This document shows, one piece after another, positions 1 through 8,844 of a stretch of DNA of 36,430 nt. Each line of letters starts with the position of its first letter. Within the stretch, counting starts at the first letter, position 1. A program made the translations under genes and the position numbers. The stretch lies in the NCBI GenBank assembly GCA_028709955.1, contig JAQUTD010000007.1, forward strand, positions 1-36,430. The letters run 5' to 3'. The DNA comes from Bacteroidales bacterium (GTDB lineage Bacteria; Bacteroidota; Bacteroidia; Bacteroidales; P3). The notes under the pieces are model-generated. The model saw only the letters and a program-made list of their open reading frames with translations, ran no database searches and was not told the DNA's origin.

Positions 1-7
1 AATCTAT

Positions 8-15
8 TAAATTTG
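8..15 (+). promoter_or_regulatory. -7 promoter element for the TfoX-domain gene
   Basis: TAAATTTG followed by C is an exact match to the Bacteroidota -7 element TAnnTTTG. It ends 26 nt before the ATG at 42. The -33 element would lie outside the window, so only half the promoter can be judged. Confidence 0.5.
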
Positions 16-41
16 CATTTATAAATTTTAATATTCAATCT

Positions 42-386
42 ATGGCAACAAGTGTTGAGTTTATGGAATATGTTTTCCAACAAATTAATGGTGTTGGAGA
101 TATAACTTATAAAAAAATGTTTGGAGAATATGGCGTTTGGTATAAAGGAAAAATTATTGGTCTTGTTTGTGATAATCAATTCTTAATAAAAAAAACAAAG
201 GCGGGTAAAGATTTACTTCCAAATTCAGAGGAATTACCCCCTTACAAAGGCTCAAAACCTTGCATATTGATTGAAAACCTCGATGACAAGGCTCTTATTA
301 AAGAACTTATTATAAAATCCTATCAAGAACTTCCTGAACCTAAACCCAAAAAAGTAAAGAGCGAAAAATTAAAAACTAAAAATTAA
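42..386 (+). CDS. TfoX/Sxy N-terminal domain protein
   Basis: A 114-residue protein that consists essentially of the TfoX N-terminal domain. Residues 24-31 (KKMFGEYG) and the following GVWYKGKIIGLV strand are the family's hallmark; a hydrophobic PCILIENL strand follows near residue 73, and residues 99-114 form a lysine/proline-rich basic tail. In Gammaproteobacteria TfoX/Sxy activates competence genes together with CRP, but stand-alone N-domain proteins are widespread and of unknown role, so a competence function should not be assumed here. The C-terminal TfoX domain is absent. A -7 promoter element sits 26 nt upstream of the ATG, and the PAS gene follows after 7 nt, so the two are probably cotranscribed. 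Confidence 0.85.
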   Translation: MATSVEFMEYVFQQINGVGDITYKKMFGEYGVWYKGKIIGLVCDNQFLIKKTKAGKDLLPNSEELPPYKGSKPCILIENLDDKALIKELIIKSYQELPEPKPKKVKSEKLKTKN

Positions 387-393
387 ATGTTAT

Positions 394-732
394 ATGGAAA
401 ATTGGGCGAACGAACTGCCTTTTATGGCTATTACTATTTCGGATAAAGATGGTAAGATAATTGAAATGAATGATAGAAGCGCAATGACGTTTCAAAAATC
501 GGGAGGAAGAGAATTAATAGGCAAACAACTTATGGATTGTCATCCTGAAAAGGCTCAAATGATAATAAGGGAAATGATGTCAAGTCCTAAAACAAATGCA
601 TATACTATTGAAAAAGAAGGATTGAAAAAACTTATCTATCAAACTCCTTGGTACGAAAATGGAGAATTTGGAGGATTAGTTGAATTTTCAATAATTATTC
701 CTATGGATATGCCTCACTTTAAAAGGGGATAA
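394..732 (+). CDS. small PAS-domain-only protein
   Basis: A 112-residue protein that is one PAS fold and nothing else. The N-terminal FMAITISDKDGKIIEMND segment (residues 10-27) is the typical PAS first hairpin, ALIGKxLxDCHP-like residues 38-51 form the helical part, and the last strand ends in FSIIIPMDMPHF. There is no kinase, cyclase, HTH or membrane segment, so it must act by binding a ligand or a partner protein if it signals at all. The DCHP segment resembles the heme- or flavin-type PAS sensors seen in small Bacteroidota and Firmicutes proteins, but no ligand can be assigned. It follows the TfoX-domain gene by 7 nt. Confidence 0.75.
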   Translation: MENWANELPFMAITISDKDGKIIEMNDRSAMTFQKSGGRELIGKQLMDCHPEKAQMIIREMMSSPKTNAYTIEKEGLKKLIYQTPWYENGEFGGLVEFSIIIPMDMPHFKRG

Positions 733-756
733 AATTAGAATCAAATTAGAAAACAA

Positions 757-1476
757 TTAATCGTTTAGTTTAAAAAACAATGTATTATCTGCTTTTGAGC
801 AAAGTGAATAATTTTTTGTATTTAGATATTGAGCTACTTCACAATTTAATGAAGTTTTAATGTCTTTTGCTGTTGTTAAAGATTCAATTACTATTATTGT
901 TGGTTTGTATTTGTCCCAGTTATTAGATTCTAATACTTCTAAGTCTAACCCTTCCACATCAATTGACAGAAAATCTATCTTTTTAATGTTTGAAGGGAGA
1001 TATTTATCTAAAATATCTGAAAGTGGATTTGTTTCTAATTGATATATTTTTTTTGCCTCTCCCCTTTCTTTTGCTAATTCTTCACTAAAAGTATTTAATG
1101 CTGGTTCATTATAAGTGTAGAAAGACATTGTTTTCTTTTCTTTTGCAATTGGTATTTCTAAATTTATATCCTCTTTTCTATACTTATTAAATAATCCCAT
1201 GCTATTTGGCATTGCATCAATATTCATTCCTCTCCACCCTTTTAAATAGAATTTATAAGTATTGGAAAATCGAATTGGATGATGGGCTCCAATATCTATA
1301 AAAAACCCATTTTCAACCCCTTCTAATAATTTTCCTAATATAATATCTTCACCCTCTTGAGCAAATGAAATTGAAGCAAAACCTAAAAAATTAGTTTTTT
1401 TTAATGTTTTATCCTGATAACCTGAAGGTAACATATTTAATAATTCATTCTTTAAGTATCTAATTACACCTGCCAT
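757..1476 (-). CDS. FkbM family methyltransferase
   Basis: A 239-residue SAM-dependent methyltransferase of the FkbM type, a family that O-methylates sugars or other small molecules and often lies near surface-glycan genes. Visible landmarks are SFAQEGEDIIL (37-47), the SAM-binding loop FIDIGAHHP (59-67), the WRGMNIDAMP strand that follows it (81-90) and the IDFLSIDVEGLDLEVL segment (167-182), whose IDVEG motif is diagnostic. There is no signal peptide, so the enzyme is cytoplasmic. It converges on the PAS gene with 24 nt between stops and has its own -7 element upstream. No other glycan-synthesis genes are adjacent except an isolated rfbC, so the substrate is unknown. Confidence 0.85.
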   Translation of the reverse strand: MAGVIRYLKNELLNMLPSGYQDKTLKKTNFLGFASISFAQEGEDIILGKLLEGVENGFFIDIGAHHPIRFSNTYKFYLKGWRGMNIDAMPNSMGLFNKYRKEDINLEIPIAKEKKTMSFYTYNEPALNTFSEELAKERGEAKKIYQLETNPLSDILDKYLPSNIKKIDFLSIDVEGLDLEVLESNNWDKYKPTIIVIESLTTAKDIKTSLNCEVAQYLNTKNYSLCSKADNTLFFKLND

Positions 1477-1519
1477 ATTTTATTTTTTATTTATGTTTTT
1501 ATATAAAACTTATTTGATG

Positions 1520-1527
1520 CAAATTTA
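1520..1527 (-). promoter_or_regulatory. -7 promoter element for the FkbM methyltransferase
   Basis: On the minus strand TAAATTTG followed by C matches the Bacteroidota -7 element exactly and lies 43 nt upstream of the ATG at 1476. It sits between that ATG and the recQ stop at 1557, so the FkbM gene need not depend on readthrough from the recQ operon. No convincing -33 element is visible. Confidence 0.45.
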
Positions 1528-1556
1528 CAATTTTATTATTATAAATTCATTAATTT

Positions 1557-3452
1557 TTACTCATTTACACTAAGTATTCCATCGTTTAAAACAATGATTT
1601 CGTCATCTAAGAGCTTACGAATGATTGGTACTACAACTTCTTTTGAGCCATAAGTTAAGTTATTTGCAAAGTAATGTAGAGGTTGGGGCGAGTTTAATAA
1701 TTCTTGATATATTTTATCTGCAAGAGATTCTTTATTTTCTGTTTGCTTTTTTGATATACAAACATCACATTTATTGCATTTTTCTGATTCGATATTGAAA
1801 TATTTTAAAAGCTGTCGCTCTCTGCACTCATGTGATTGAACATATCTAATTAGCTCTTCTGCCTTTTGTTTGTTGGTTTCTTTTATTTCGTAATATTTTT
1901 CTTGTGAGAGTTCAAATGTATCATTGGACAATCTATTTTGAGTGAATATAATCTGAGGTTGAATTGATTTTGGATCGTAAAAAAGAATAGTATATTTTTC
2001 TAACTTTTTTAGCGATTTATATATATTTGCTTCTGTATCATAACATATTTTAGCAAGTTTTTTTTCATCAATCTGTGTGAACTCTGTCATTATTCCGCTA
2101 TAATTCCTCCTAAGTGCTTCAAGTAGAGGAAAATATTGGGGATACTCTAACATAAATTGGTATAGGGGCTCTCTCTCTGTATGTATAAATATCTTTGACA
2201 ATGGATTCCTGTTTTCTACCAATTCAATTAAACCTGAGTTTTGAAGAGTTCTCATAGAAGAAAATACTAAATATGGGTCTAAATTATAGGACTGAGAGAA
2301 TGTTATGATATCAAAATCAAATCTTAAGTCTTGTCCTGTTCCTGATGCTATTTTATAGTAGTTTCCTAAGGCGTTATATATGTTTTGAATATATTTCTTT
2401 TCAGGAAAGTTTGATTCGATTGTTTTTCTTAAAGAAGCAATGTCCTTTAAATTATAGAGTAAAATTCCATAGGCTTTCATCCCATTCCTTCCTGCCCTTC
2501 CAACTTCTTGAACGTAAGCTTCAATGCTTTCTGGAAGGTCATAATGTATAACATAGCTAACATTATTTTTATCAATTCCCATTCCAAAAGCTGTTGTTGC
2601 AACAATAATATCAATTTCGTCATCTTGCCATTGTTTTTGGTGATATCTTCTAATTGCCAAAGTTAATCCAGCATGATATGGAGTTGCTTTTATTCCTATG
2701 GATTGTAACTTTTGAGACAACTCTATAGTTTTTTTCCTTGACCTTACATAAATTAATCCTGAGCCTCCAACATTTTCAGTAATTGCTTTTATTCTTGCTA
2801 TCTTATCATTTTCCTCAAAAACAGTGTAAGAAAGATTTTTTCTTTGAAAGCTTGAGGTTAAGATATTTATTTCTTTAAAAAGTAGTTTTTCTTGAATATC
2901 ATCCACCACTTCTTGTGTTGCAGTTGCGGTAAGTGCAAGAATGGGAGCTTGTGGGTGGTATTGTCTAAGATTTGCTATATTAAGGAAAGATGGTCTAAAG
3001 TCATATCCCCATTTTGAAATACAATGAGCCTCGTCCACTGCAATAAGATTAACTTTCATCTTTTCAAAATAGGAAATAAATAATTTAGAACTTACTCTTT
3101 CGGGGGAAATATATAATATTTTCACCTTGCCATATATACAGTTATTTAAGGCAATTTCAATTTCTTGATTGCTTTGCCCAGAATATATTGCTCTAACTTT
3201 AATCCCTTTTGATTTTAATGATTTTTCTTGATCTATCATTAGGGCTATAAGAGGAGAAACAACAATACAAATTCCTGGCCTGCAAAGAGCTGGCAATTGA
3301 TAGCAAAGTGATTTTCCTGCTCCAGTTGGTAATAATGCAAGGGTATCTTTATTAGATAAAACTGAGGATATTATAGCTTCTTGATTATATCTGAAACTAT
3401 CGTATCCCCAGTATTTTTTTAGGATTTCGTATATTTTTTCTTTGTTAGCCAT
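1557..3452 (-). CDS. recQ: RecQ family ATP-dependent DNA helicase
   Basis: A 631-residue superfamily 2 helicase that unwinds DNA 3' to 5' in recombinational repair and fork restart. The Walker A motif TGAGKS is at 43-48, the DEAH box with the RecQ-specific aromatic loop (DEAHCISKWGYDFRP) at 140-154, and motif VI QEVGRAGRNG at 315-324. The four zinc-binding cysteines (C-x15-C-x2-C-x2-C) are at about 543, 559, 562 and 565, much later than the 380-403 of E. coli RecQ, because about 160 residues of winged-helix-like sequence lie in between. A short helical C-terminus follows and no HRDC domain is evident. The ATG overlaps the rfbC stop by one base (TAATG), implying translational coupling. Confidence 0.92.
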   Translation of the reverse strand: MANKEKIYEILKKYWGYDSFRYNQEAIISSVLSNKDTLALLPTGAGKSLCYQLPALCRPGICIVVSPLIALMIDQEKSLKSKGIKVRAIYSGQSNQEIEIALNNCIYGKVKILYISPERVSSKLFISYFEKMKVNLIAVDEAHCISKWGYDFRPSFLNIANLRQYHPQAPILALTATATQEVVDDIQEKLLFKEINILTSSFQRKNLSYTVFEENDKIARIKAITENVGGSGLIYVRSRKKTIELSQKLQSIGIKATPYHAGLTLAIRRYHQKQWQDDEIDIIVATTAFGMGIDKNNVSYVIHYDLPESIEAYVQEVGRAGRNGMKAYGILLYNLKDIASLRKTIESNFPEKKYIQNIYNALGNYYKIASGTGQDLRFDFDIITFSQSYNLDPYLVFSSMRTLQNSGLIELVENRNPLSKIFIHTEREPLYQFMLEYPQYFPLLEALRRNYSGIMTEFTQIDEKKLAKICYDTEANIYKSLKKLEKYTILFYDPKSIQPQIIFTQNRLSNDTFELSQEKYYEIKETNKQKAEELIRYVQSHECRERQLLKYFNIESEKCNKCDVCISKKQTENKESLADKIYQELLNSPQPLHYFANNLTYGSKEVVVPIIRKLLDDEIIVLNDGILSVNE

Positions 3453-4000
3453 TAATATTTGAATGGCGAATTAAAATCTTTAAATAATGGTGATATTTTA
3501 TCTTTTTCAGAAAGTATTGGATTTTCAATATTCCATTTTATCCCAATAGTTTCATCTGACCATAATAATGAGCCTTCAGATTCTTTATTATAATAATTAG
3601 TACACTTGTACGCAAATATAGTATCTTCTTCCATTGTTAGAAAACCATGAGCAAATCCTTCTGGGATATAAAACATTCTCTTTGAAATTGCATCCAATTC
3701 AACTGCATGATAAGACCCATAGGTTGGAGAACCTTTCCGAATATCTACCGCAACATCTAAAACCTTTCCTTGAATTACTCTAACTAATTTTCCTTGAGCA
3801 AATGGTGGTTTTTGAAAATGAAGACCTCTGAGAACATTTTTTCCTGACTTAGATTCATTATCTTGAACAAATTGCATTTGCATATTGTTATTAAAATAAC
3901 GTTCTTGATTGTATACTTCAAAGAAATATCCTCTTTGATCATTAAACACGCTTGGTTCAACAACTAAAAGATCTGGGATTGGTGTTTTTATTATTTTCAT
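3452..4000 (-). CDS. rfbC: dTDP-4-dehydrorhamnose 3,5-epimerase
   Basis: A 182-residue cupin enzyme that epimerises dTDP-4-keto-6-deoxyglucose at C3 and C5 in dTDP-L-rhamnose synthesis. The catalytic histidine is H61 in LRGLHFQKPP, the acid/base tyrosine Y131 in FAYKCTNYY, and the core strands read GKVLDVAVDIRKGSPTYG and FYIPEGFAHGF. Length is normal. It follows lpd by 6 nt and overlaps recQ by one base, so it is expressed within an unrelated operon. The other rhamnose genes (rfbA, rfbB, rfbD) are not in the window; they may be elsewhere, or the product may feed another deoxysugar. FkbM lies nearby but in a separate transcript. Confidence 0.92.
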   Translation of the reverse strand: MKIIKTPIPDLLVVEPSVFNDQRGYFFEVYNQERYFNNNMQMQFVQDNESKSGKNVLRGLHFQKPPFAQGKLVRVIQGKVLDVAVDIRKGSPTYGSYHAVELDAISKRMFYIPEGFAHGFLTMEEDTIFAYKCTNYYNKESEGSLLWSDETIGIKWNIENPILSEKDKISPLFKDFNSPFKY

Positions 4001-4006
4001 AAAAAT

Positions 4007-5398
4007 TTAACCATGAATTGCTTTTCCATAAGCGGCTTCAATAGCTTCCATCATTGCCTCGGACATTGTTGGATGTGGATGAACAGCATCAATTATATGA
4101 TGAGCAGATATATTGTTTTCTCTTGCCACAACGGCTTCAGCAATCATTTCAGTTACATTATCCCCTATCATGTGACAACCAAGAAGTTCATCTGTATTTG
4201 CATCAATAACAACTTTAACAAACCCGTCTCTATTTCCACTTGCTGAAGCTTTTCCTGAGGCCATGTACATAAACTTACCAACTTTTACTTCTTTTCCTTC
4301 TTGTTTAGCTTTTTCTTCAGTAAGTCCAACTGATGCAATTTCTGGTGTGGTGTATGTACAACCTGGAATATTATCGTAGCGTAAAGGTCTTGGATTTAAG
4401 CCATTAATTGCATCAACACAAATCAAAGCTTCTTTCGATGAAACATGAGCAAGTGCAGGTCCATGAACAATATCACCAATTGCATAAACTCCTTCAATAT
4501 TTGTTCTGTAGAAATCATCAACCACAACTTTTGTTCCACTTATTTCAACTCCGGCTTCTTCCAATCCAATATTATCAATATTTGTTGTTACCCCAACTGC
4601 CGAAAGAACAATATCTGTTTCAATAATTTCTTCACCTTTCTTTCCTTTTAGCGTTACTTTGCATTTATCTGAAGAAGTATCAACACTTTCAACAGAAGTT
4701 GAAGTGTAAATTTTCATTCCATTTTTCTTAAAACAACGTTGAAGAGTTGAAGAGACTTCCGCATCTTCATTTGGAACAACAGAAGGCATAAATTCAACAA
4801 GAGTTACTTGTGTTCCTATTGATTGATAGAAATGAGCAAACTCACTTCCTATTGCACCTGAGCCAACAACAACCATCGTTTGAGGTTGTTCTCTTAAAGT
4901 CATAGCTTCACGATAGCCAATAATTTTCTTCCCATCTTGAGGAAGGTTTGGCAATTGACGTGAACGAGCACCTGTTGCAAGTATTATGTGTTCAGCTTCA
5001 AATATTTCTTTCCCTCCTGCATTCAATTCTACTTCTATTCTCTTTTCTTTAAGAAGTTTTCCATTTCCTTCAATAACTTCAATTTTATATTTCTTCATCA
5101 AAAATTGAACACCCTTACTCATATTCTCTGCAACCCCTCTACTGCGAGTTACAATAGCATCCATATTTGGTTTTGCGGAACCTTCCAAATCAATACCATA
5201 ATCAGATGTATGTTTTAAATAGTTATACACTTGAGCTGATTTTAAAAGGGCTTTTGTTGGTATACATCCCCAATTTAAACATATTCCACCTAAGTTTTCT
5301 CTTTCAACAATTGCGGTTGAATAACCTAATTGTGCAGCACGAATAGCTGCCACATATCCTCCAGGACCAGATCCTAAAACTATTATATCAAATTTCAT
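4007..5398 (-). CDS. lpdA: dihydrolipoyl dehydrogenase (E3)
   Basis: A 463-residue FAD-dependent disulfide oxidoreductase that reoxidises dihydrolipoamide in 2-oxoacid dehydrogenase complexes or the glycine cleavage system, using NAD. The FAD dinucleotide-binding motif GSGPGGYVAA is at 9-18, the redox-active cysteines are C40 and C45 in GGICLNWGCIPTKA, the NAD-binding motif is VVVGSGAIGSEFAHFY, the second FAD motif is YAIGDI, and the active-site histidine lies in HPHPTMSE (440-447). There is no N-terminal lipoyl domain. E1 and E2 subunits are not nearby, so which complex it serves is not shown. It lies 14 nt after the Na/phosphate cotransporter and 6 nt before rfbC. Confidence 0.95.
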   Translation of the reverse strand: MKFDIIVLGSGPGGYVAAIRAAQLGYSTAIVERENLGGICLNWGCIPTKALLKSAQVYNYLKHTSDYGIDLEGSAKPNMDAIVTRSRGVAENMSKGVQFLMKKYKIEVIEGNGKLLKEKRIEVELNAGGKEIFEAEHIILATGARSRQLPNLPQDGKKIIGYREAMTLREQPQTMVVVGSGAIGSEFAHFYQSIGTQVTLVEFMPSVVPNEDAEVSSTLQRCFKKNGMKIYTSTSVESVDTSSDKCKVTLKGKKGEEIIETDIVLSAVGVTTNIDNIGLEEAGVEISGTKVVVDDFYRTNIEGVYAIGDIVHGPALAHVSSKEALICVDAINGLNPRPLRYDNIPGCTYTTPEIASVGLTEEKAKQEGKEVKVGKFMYMASGKASASGNRDGFVKVVIDANTDELLGCHMIGDNVTEMIAEAVVARENNISAHHIIDAVHPHPTMSEAMMEAIEAAYGKAIHG

Positions 5399-5412
5399 TT
5401 CAATTTATTTAA

Positions 5413-7101
5413 TTATTCATGTACTTTTTCAACAGCCTCTGTAACATTAATTGCAAAGTCGGCTAATTTTTCATATTGAGCATATAAACTGCTATAATAA
5501 ATACCAGTTTGATAAGGGTATGCATTATTTTTAATAGCTTCAGTATGTTCATCCCTTAATTGATCTCTATACTTATTAATTTTGTATTCTAATTCATTAG
5601 CTTTCTCAGCAGTTATTTCTGAATAATTTGTTTGTAAATTTTCATCCATCAAAATCAAAGCTTCACGAACATATTCAAACATAATATTCAGTTTATCTCT
5701 CAAATCTTGTTCAAACCAACTACCTGTCTTCCTTTTATTATCAATTGTAATTGCAATTTGATTACAACTATCACCAATGCTTTCAAGATTATCAACAATT
5801 CTTAACATTGAACTAATGTATAATGATGCTTTATGACTCAAATCATGTTCTGAAGCTTTAGTAAGATAGTTTGCAATTTCTACTTCCATCCTATCTGTAA
5901 TTTCTTCATATTTAATAATTCTCTCATAAATTTCTTTATATTTTTTGTCTTCTCTTGTCTTTATTAAATCTGGTATCATATCATACATCTTCAATATCCT
6001 CTTTGAAAACGTTTCAATTTCTTTTTTTGCAGGTTCAATTGCTAATTCTCCAGCTGACATATAACCCGAAGGAATAAATTTTAAACGGAATTCCTCATCA
6101 TCGTCTTTCTTGATTGGAACCATTCTTTCAACAATCTTAATAATTTGAGGAACAAACCATACTAAAATAAATGAGTTAGATATATTAAAGAAACTATGAA
6201 ATATGGATAAAGCAACAGGAATTGCACTACTATTATTTAGAGGAGAGCCTCCTCCAAATGAAATTGAAAAATTATCTATAAGCCTAAGTACAGGATTGAA
6301 AAGAATTAAAATCCAAATTACTCCAATAAGATTAAAAATCAAGTGAGCTCTTGCAGCTTGTTTAGCAGTTTTATTTGCCACAGAGGCAGCAATATTTGCA
6401 GTTATAGTTGTTCCAATATTTTCTCCTAAAACCAAAGCTGCTCCCATTTCAAAAGGTATAAGTCCCTTAGCACACATAACCAGTGTTACTGCCATCATTG
6501 CCGAAGAGGATTGAATTATAAAAGTAAAAACTGTTCCGACAACAACAAATAAGAGGGTTGAAAAATAACCATATTCCTTCATATTGGCAATAAATTCAAG
6601 AACGCCAACGTATTTTGGATCAGTAAAATCAGGAACATTATTTGTTAGCATTTGTAATCCCAGAAACAATAGAGCAAATCCAATTAAAAACTCTCCAAGA
6701 TTTTCTTTAGATTTAATAAATAAAAATGGAGTCGCAATAGCAATAATTGGAAGCACAAGTTCAGAAATATCAAATTTAAACCCAAGTAATGAAACAATCC
6801 ATGCCGTTACAGTAGTTCCAATATTTGCACCCATAATGACTGTAACTGCTCCCGCTAAAGTAAGAGCACCCGCATTAACAAAACTTACAACCATAACAGT
6901 TGTGGCTGAAGATGATTGAATTATTGAAGTAATACCTAAACCAGTTAAAATTCCTCTAAAGCGGTTGGCAGTCATTTTAGATAGGATATTCCTTAAATTA
7001 TCACCAGTTATCCTTTGTAAAGAATCGCTCATTATTTTCATTCCATATAGGAAAAGGCCTAAACCACCTAAAAGCGTCAAAATTTGAAATACTACATTCA
7101 T
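5413..7101 (-). CDS. Na/Pi cotransporter family protein with PhoU-like tail
   Basis: A 562-residue inner-membrane protein of the NptA/YjbB (SLC34-like) family, which moves inorganic phosphate coupled to sodium. The two inverted repeats are clear: IIQSSSATT at 60-68 and IIQSSSAMM at 195-203 carry the substrate-binding QSSS motifs, each followed by a GxNIGTTxTA segment (91-100 and 226-235). About nine hydrophobic stretches fill the first 330 residues. The remainder is charged and helical, resembling PhoU, as in YjbB-type proteins that are proposed to export phosphate. It is the first gene of the lpd-rfbC-recQ operon and has a good promoter. Direction of transport cannot be inferred from sequence. 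Confidence 0.9.
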   Translation of the reverse strand: MNVVFQILTLLGGLGLFLYGMKIMSDSLQRITGDNLRNILSKMTANRFRGILTGLGITSIIQSSSATTVMVVSFVNAGALTLAGAVTVIMGANIGTTVTAWIVSLLGFKFDISELVLPIIAIATPFLFIKSKENLGEFLIGFALLFLGLQMLTNNVPDFTDPKYVGVLEFIANMKEYGYFSTLLFVVVGTVFTFIIQSSSAMMAVTLVMCAKGLIPFEMGAALVLGENIGTTITANIAASVANKTAKQAARAHLIFNLIGVIWILILFNPVLRLIDNFSISFGGGSPLNNSSAIPVALSIFHSFFNISNSFILVWFVPQIIKIVERMVPIKKDDDEEFRLKFIPSGYMSAGELAIEPAKKEIETFSKRILKMYDMIPDLIKTREDKKYKEIYERIIKYEEITDRMEVEIANYLTKASEHDLSHKASLYISSMLRIVDNLESIGDSCNQIAITIDNKRKTGSWFEQDLRDKLNIMFEYVREALILMDENLQTNYSEITAEKANELEYKINKYRDQLRDEHTEAIKNNAYPYQTGIYYSSLYAQYEKLADFAINVTEAVEKVHE

Positions 7102-7133
7102 TCTTTTTTAAATTTAATATTTTTAAAACCTTG

Positions 7134-7164
7134 CAAAAGTACGGATTTATAATAAAACTACAAT
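7134..7164 (-). promoter_or_regulatory. promoter of the Na/Pi-lpd-rfbC-recQ operon
   Basis: On the minus strand ATTG (7164-7161), a 19-nt spacer and TACTTTTG followed by C (7141-7134) match the Bacteroidota promoter TTTG-N19-21-TAnnTTTG with one mismatch in the -33 box. The -7 box ends 32 nt before the ATG at 7101. Confidence 0.6.
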
Positions 7165-7223
7165 ACATAAAAGAAAAAAGACTATACAATTAAGTATAAT
7201 CTTTTAACTAACCATTATTTATA

Positions 7224-8651
7224 TTAATTTGCTATTCTTTTTTCCAAATCATCAACCCAAGTCTTGTATTTTTTATCTGTATTGTATAGGTTTGTTACTG
7301 CCTTACATGCATGAAGAACGGTCGCATGGTCTTTGTTTCCGCACTTTGAACCGATAATAGCTAATGAGTTTTTAGTGAGTTTTTTTGAAAAATACATTGC
7401 AAGCTGACGAGCCTGAACAATCTCTCTTTTCCTTGTTGAGGATTGAATTTTTGCAATTGGTAAATTAAAATAGTCAAATACAACTTTTTGAATATATTCA
7501 ATTGAAACTTCTCTCACATTACTTCGAACAAACTTATCAATCATTTCTCGAGCGAGATCAATTGTAATTATCTTTTTATTGAATGATGATTGAGCTAAGA
7601 GAGAAATTAATGCACCCTCCAATTCTCTAACACTTGTATTAATATTGTATGCCAAATATTCAATAATATCATCAGGCATTTCAATACCATCCTTATATAA
7701 TTTACTTTCTAATATTTTAATTTTTGTTTGACTATCAGGTAATTGAAGATCTGCACTTAAGCCCCATTTCAAACGTGATATAACCCTTTGTTCAAAGTCA
7801 CATAACTCTGCAGGAGTTTTGTCTGATGTAATGATTATTTGTTTTCCTGTTGAGTGAAGTGAGTTAAATACTTGAAAAAATACATCTTGAGTCCCCGTTT
7901 TCTTTGCAAAAAATTGGATATCATCAATAATTAGTAAATCTATCATCTGATAGAATTGTAAAAAATCGTTTCTTGTGTTGTTTTTGCATGAATCAGTATA
8001 TTGATGAACAAATTGCTCAGCTGAAACATAAAGGACAATTTTATCAGGAAAATTCTTTTTTGTTTCAAGTCCAATTGCATGAGCAAGATGGGTTTTACCT
8101 AAACCCACTCCTGAATAAATAAAGAAAGGATTAAAAGAAGTTTTTCCTGGATTTTGAGCAACAGCATAACCAGCACTTCGAGCCAAACGATTACATTCTC
8201 CTTCAACAAAATTGTCAAATGATAAAGCTTCATTAAGTTGAGAATTTATTTTAATTTTCTTTAATCCTGGTAAAATAAATGGATTAGGAAAATCTTTTGT
8301 GGGGTTAGAATTAATGTTTATGGGAACATTAACTGGGTTATTTGAAGTAGCATATTTATCTTCAGAGGGTTGAATTGTAGAATATTGAGATTGAGAATCA
8401 AGCACAATACTATATTGAAGCATAGCAGATTGTCCTATTTCTCTTCTAATTGTTTTTTTAAGTAAATTTACGTAGTGCTCCTCTAAAAACTCACAAAAAT
8501 ATTGACTTGGAACTTGAATAGTTAATACTTTACTTTCAAGTTTTAATGGACGTATTGGTTCAAACCAAGTCTTGTAAAGAAATTCGTTTGCAAGATTATC
8601 CTTAATAATTTGTAAACAATTATTCCATACTTCTTCGTGTCCTTTTTGCAT
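7224..8651 (-). CDS. dnaA: chromosomal replication initiator protein DnaA
   Basis: A 475-residue AAA+ ATPase that binds DnaA boxes and melts the replication origin. Domain I covers residues 1-80 (WFEPIRPLKL and the PSQYFCEFLEEHY strand-helix are typical), a variable linker spans about 85-140, the Walker A motif GVGLGKTH is at 181-188, Walker B is LLIIDDIQFF near 235-244, and the C-terminal DNA-binding domain ends with the DnaA signature CGNKDHATVLHACKAV (DHATV at 441-445). Length is normal and nothing is missing. It stands alone: dnaN and recF are not adjacent, as is common in Bacteroidota. The upstream leader carries DnaA boxes, consistent with autoregulation. Confidence 0.97.
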   Translation of the reverse strand: MQKGHEEVWNNCLQIIKDNLANEFLYKTWFEPIRPLKLESKVLTIQVPSQYFCEFLEEHYVNLLKKTIRREIGQSAMLQYSIVLDSQSQYSTIQPSEDKYATSNNPVNVPININSNPTKDFPNPFILPGLKKIKINSQLNEALSFDNFVEGECNRLARSAGYAVAQNPGKTSFNPFFIYSGVGLGKTHLAHAIGLETKKNFPDKIVLYVSAEQFVHQYTDSCKNNTRNDFLQFYQMIDLLIIDDIQFFAKKTGTQDVFFQVFNSLHSTGKQIIITSDKTPAELCDFEQRVISRLKWGLSADLQLPDSQTKIKILESKLYKDGIEMPDDIIEYLAYNINTSVRELEGALISLLAQSSFNKKIITIDLAREMIDKFVRSNVREVSIEYIQKVVFDYFNLPIAKIQSSTRKREIVQARQLAMYFSKKLTKNSLAIIGSKCGNKDHATVLHACKAVTNLYNTDKKYKTWVDDLEKRIAN

Positions 8652-8792
8652 TTCAGTTGGTAAAAATTATGATAAATACTATATAAATAAACAATCTTCG
8701 ATTTAGGTTTTCAAAATTATAAATTATCAATAACAAATAAATATTTATTTTCTCTTGATTTATTCAAGTATTTTTTATAGTGAATCCTAAAT

Positions 8793-8825
8793 CAAATTTA
8801 TCCAAAAAAAGGACAAGATATCAAA
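8793..8825 (-). promoter_or_regulatory. candidate dnaA promoter overlapping a DnaA box
   Basis: On the minus strand TTTG (8825-8822), a 21-nt spacer and TAAATTTG (8800-8793) fit the Bacteroidota promoter consensus without mismatch. The -7 box overlaps the plus-strand sequence TTATCCAAA (8798-8806), one mismatch from the DnaA box TTATCCACA. It would give a leader of about 135 nt. A second -7-like match, TAATTTTG at 8719-8712 on the minus strand, lies closer to the ATG. Confidence 0.35.
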
Positions 8826-8844
8826 TACAACTAAACATAGATAG

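Noticed and set aside
4013-5218. Several plus-strand open frames within lpdA
   Set aside because: They are antisense shadows of a well-conserved gene and their translations have low-complexity composition with no domain.
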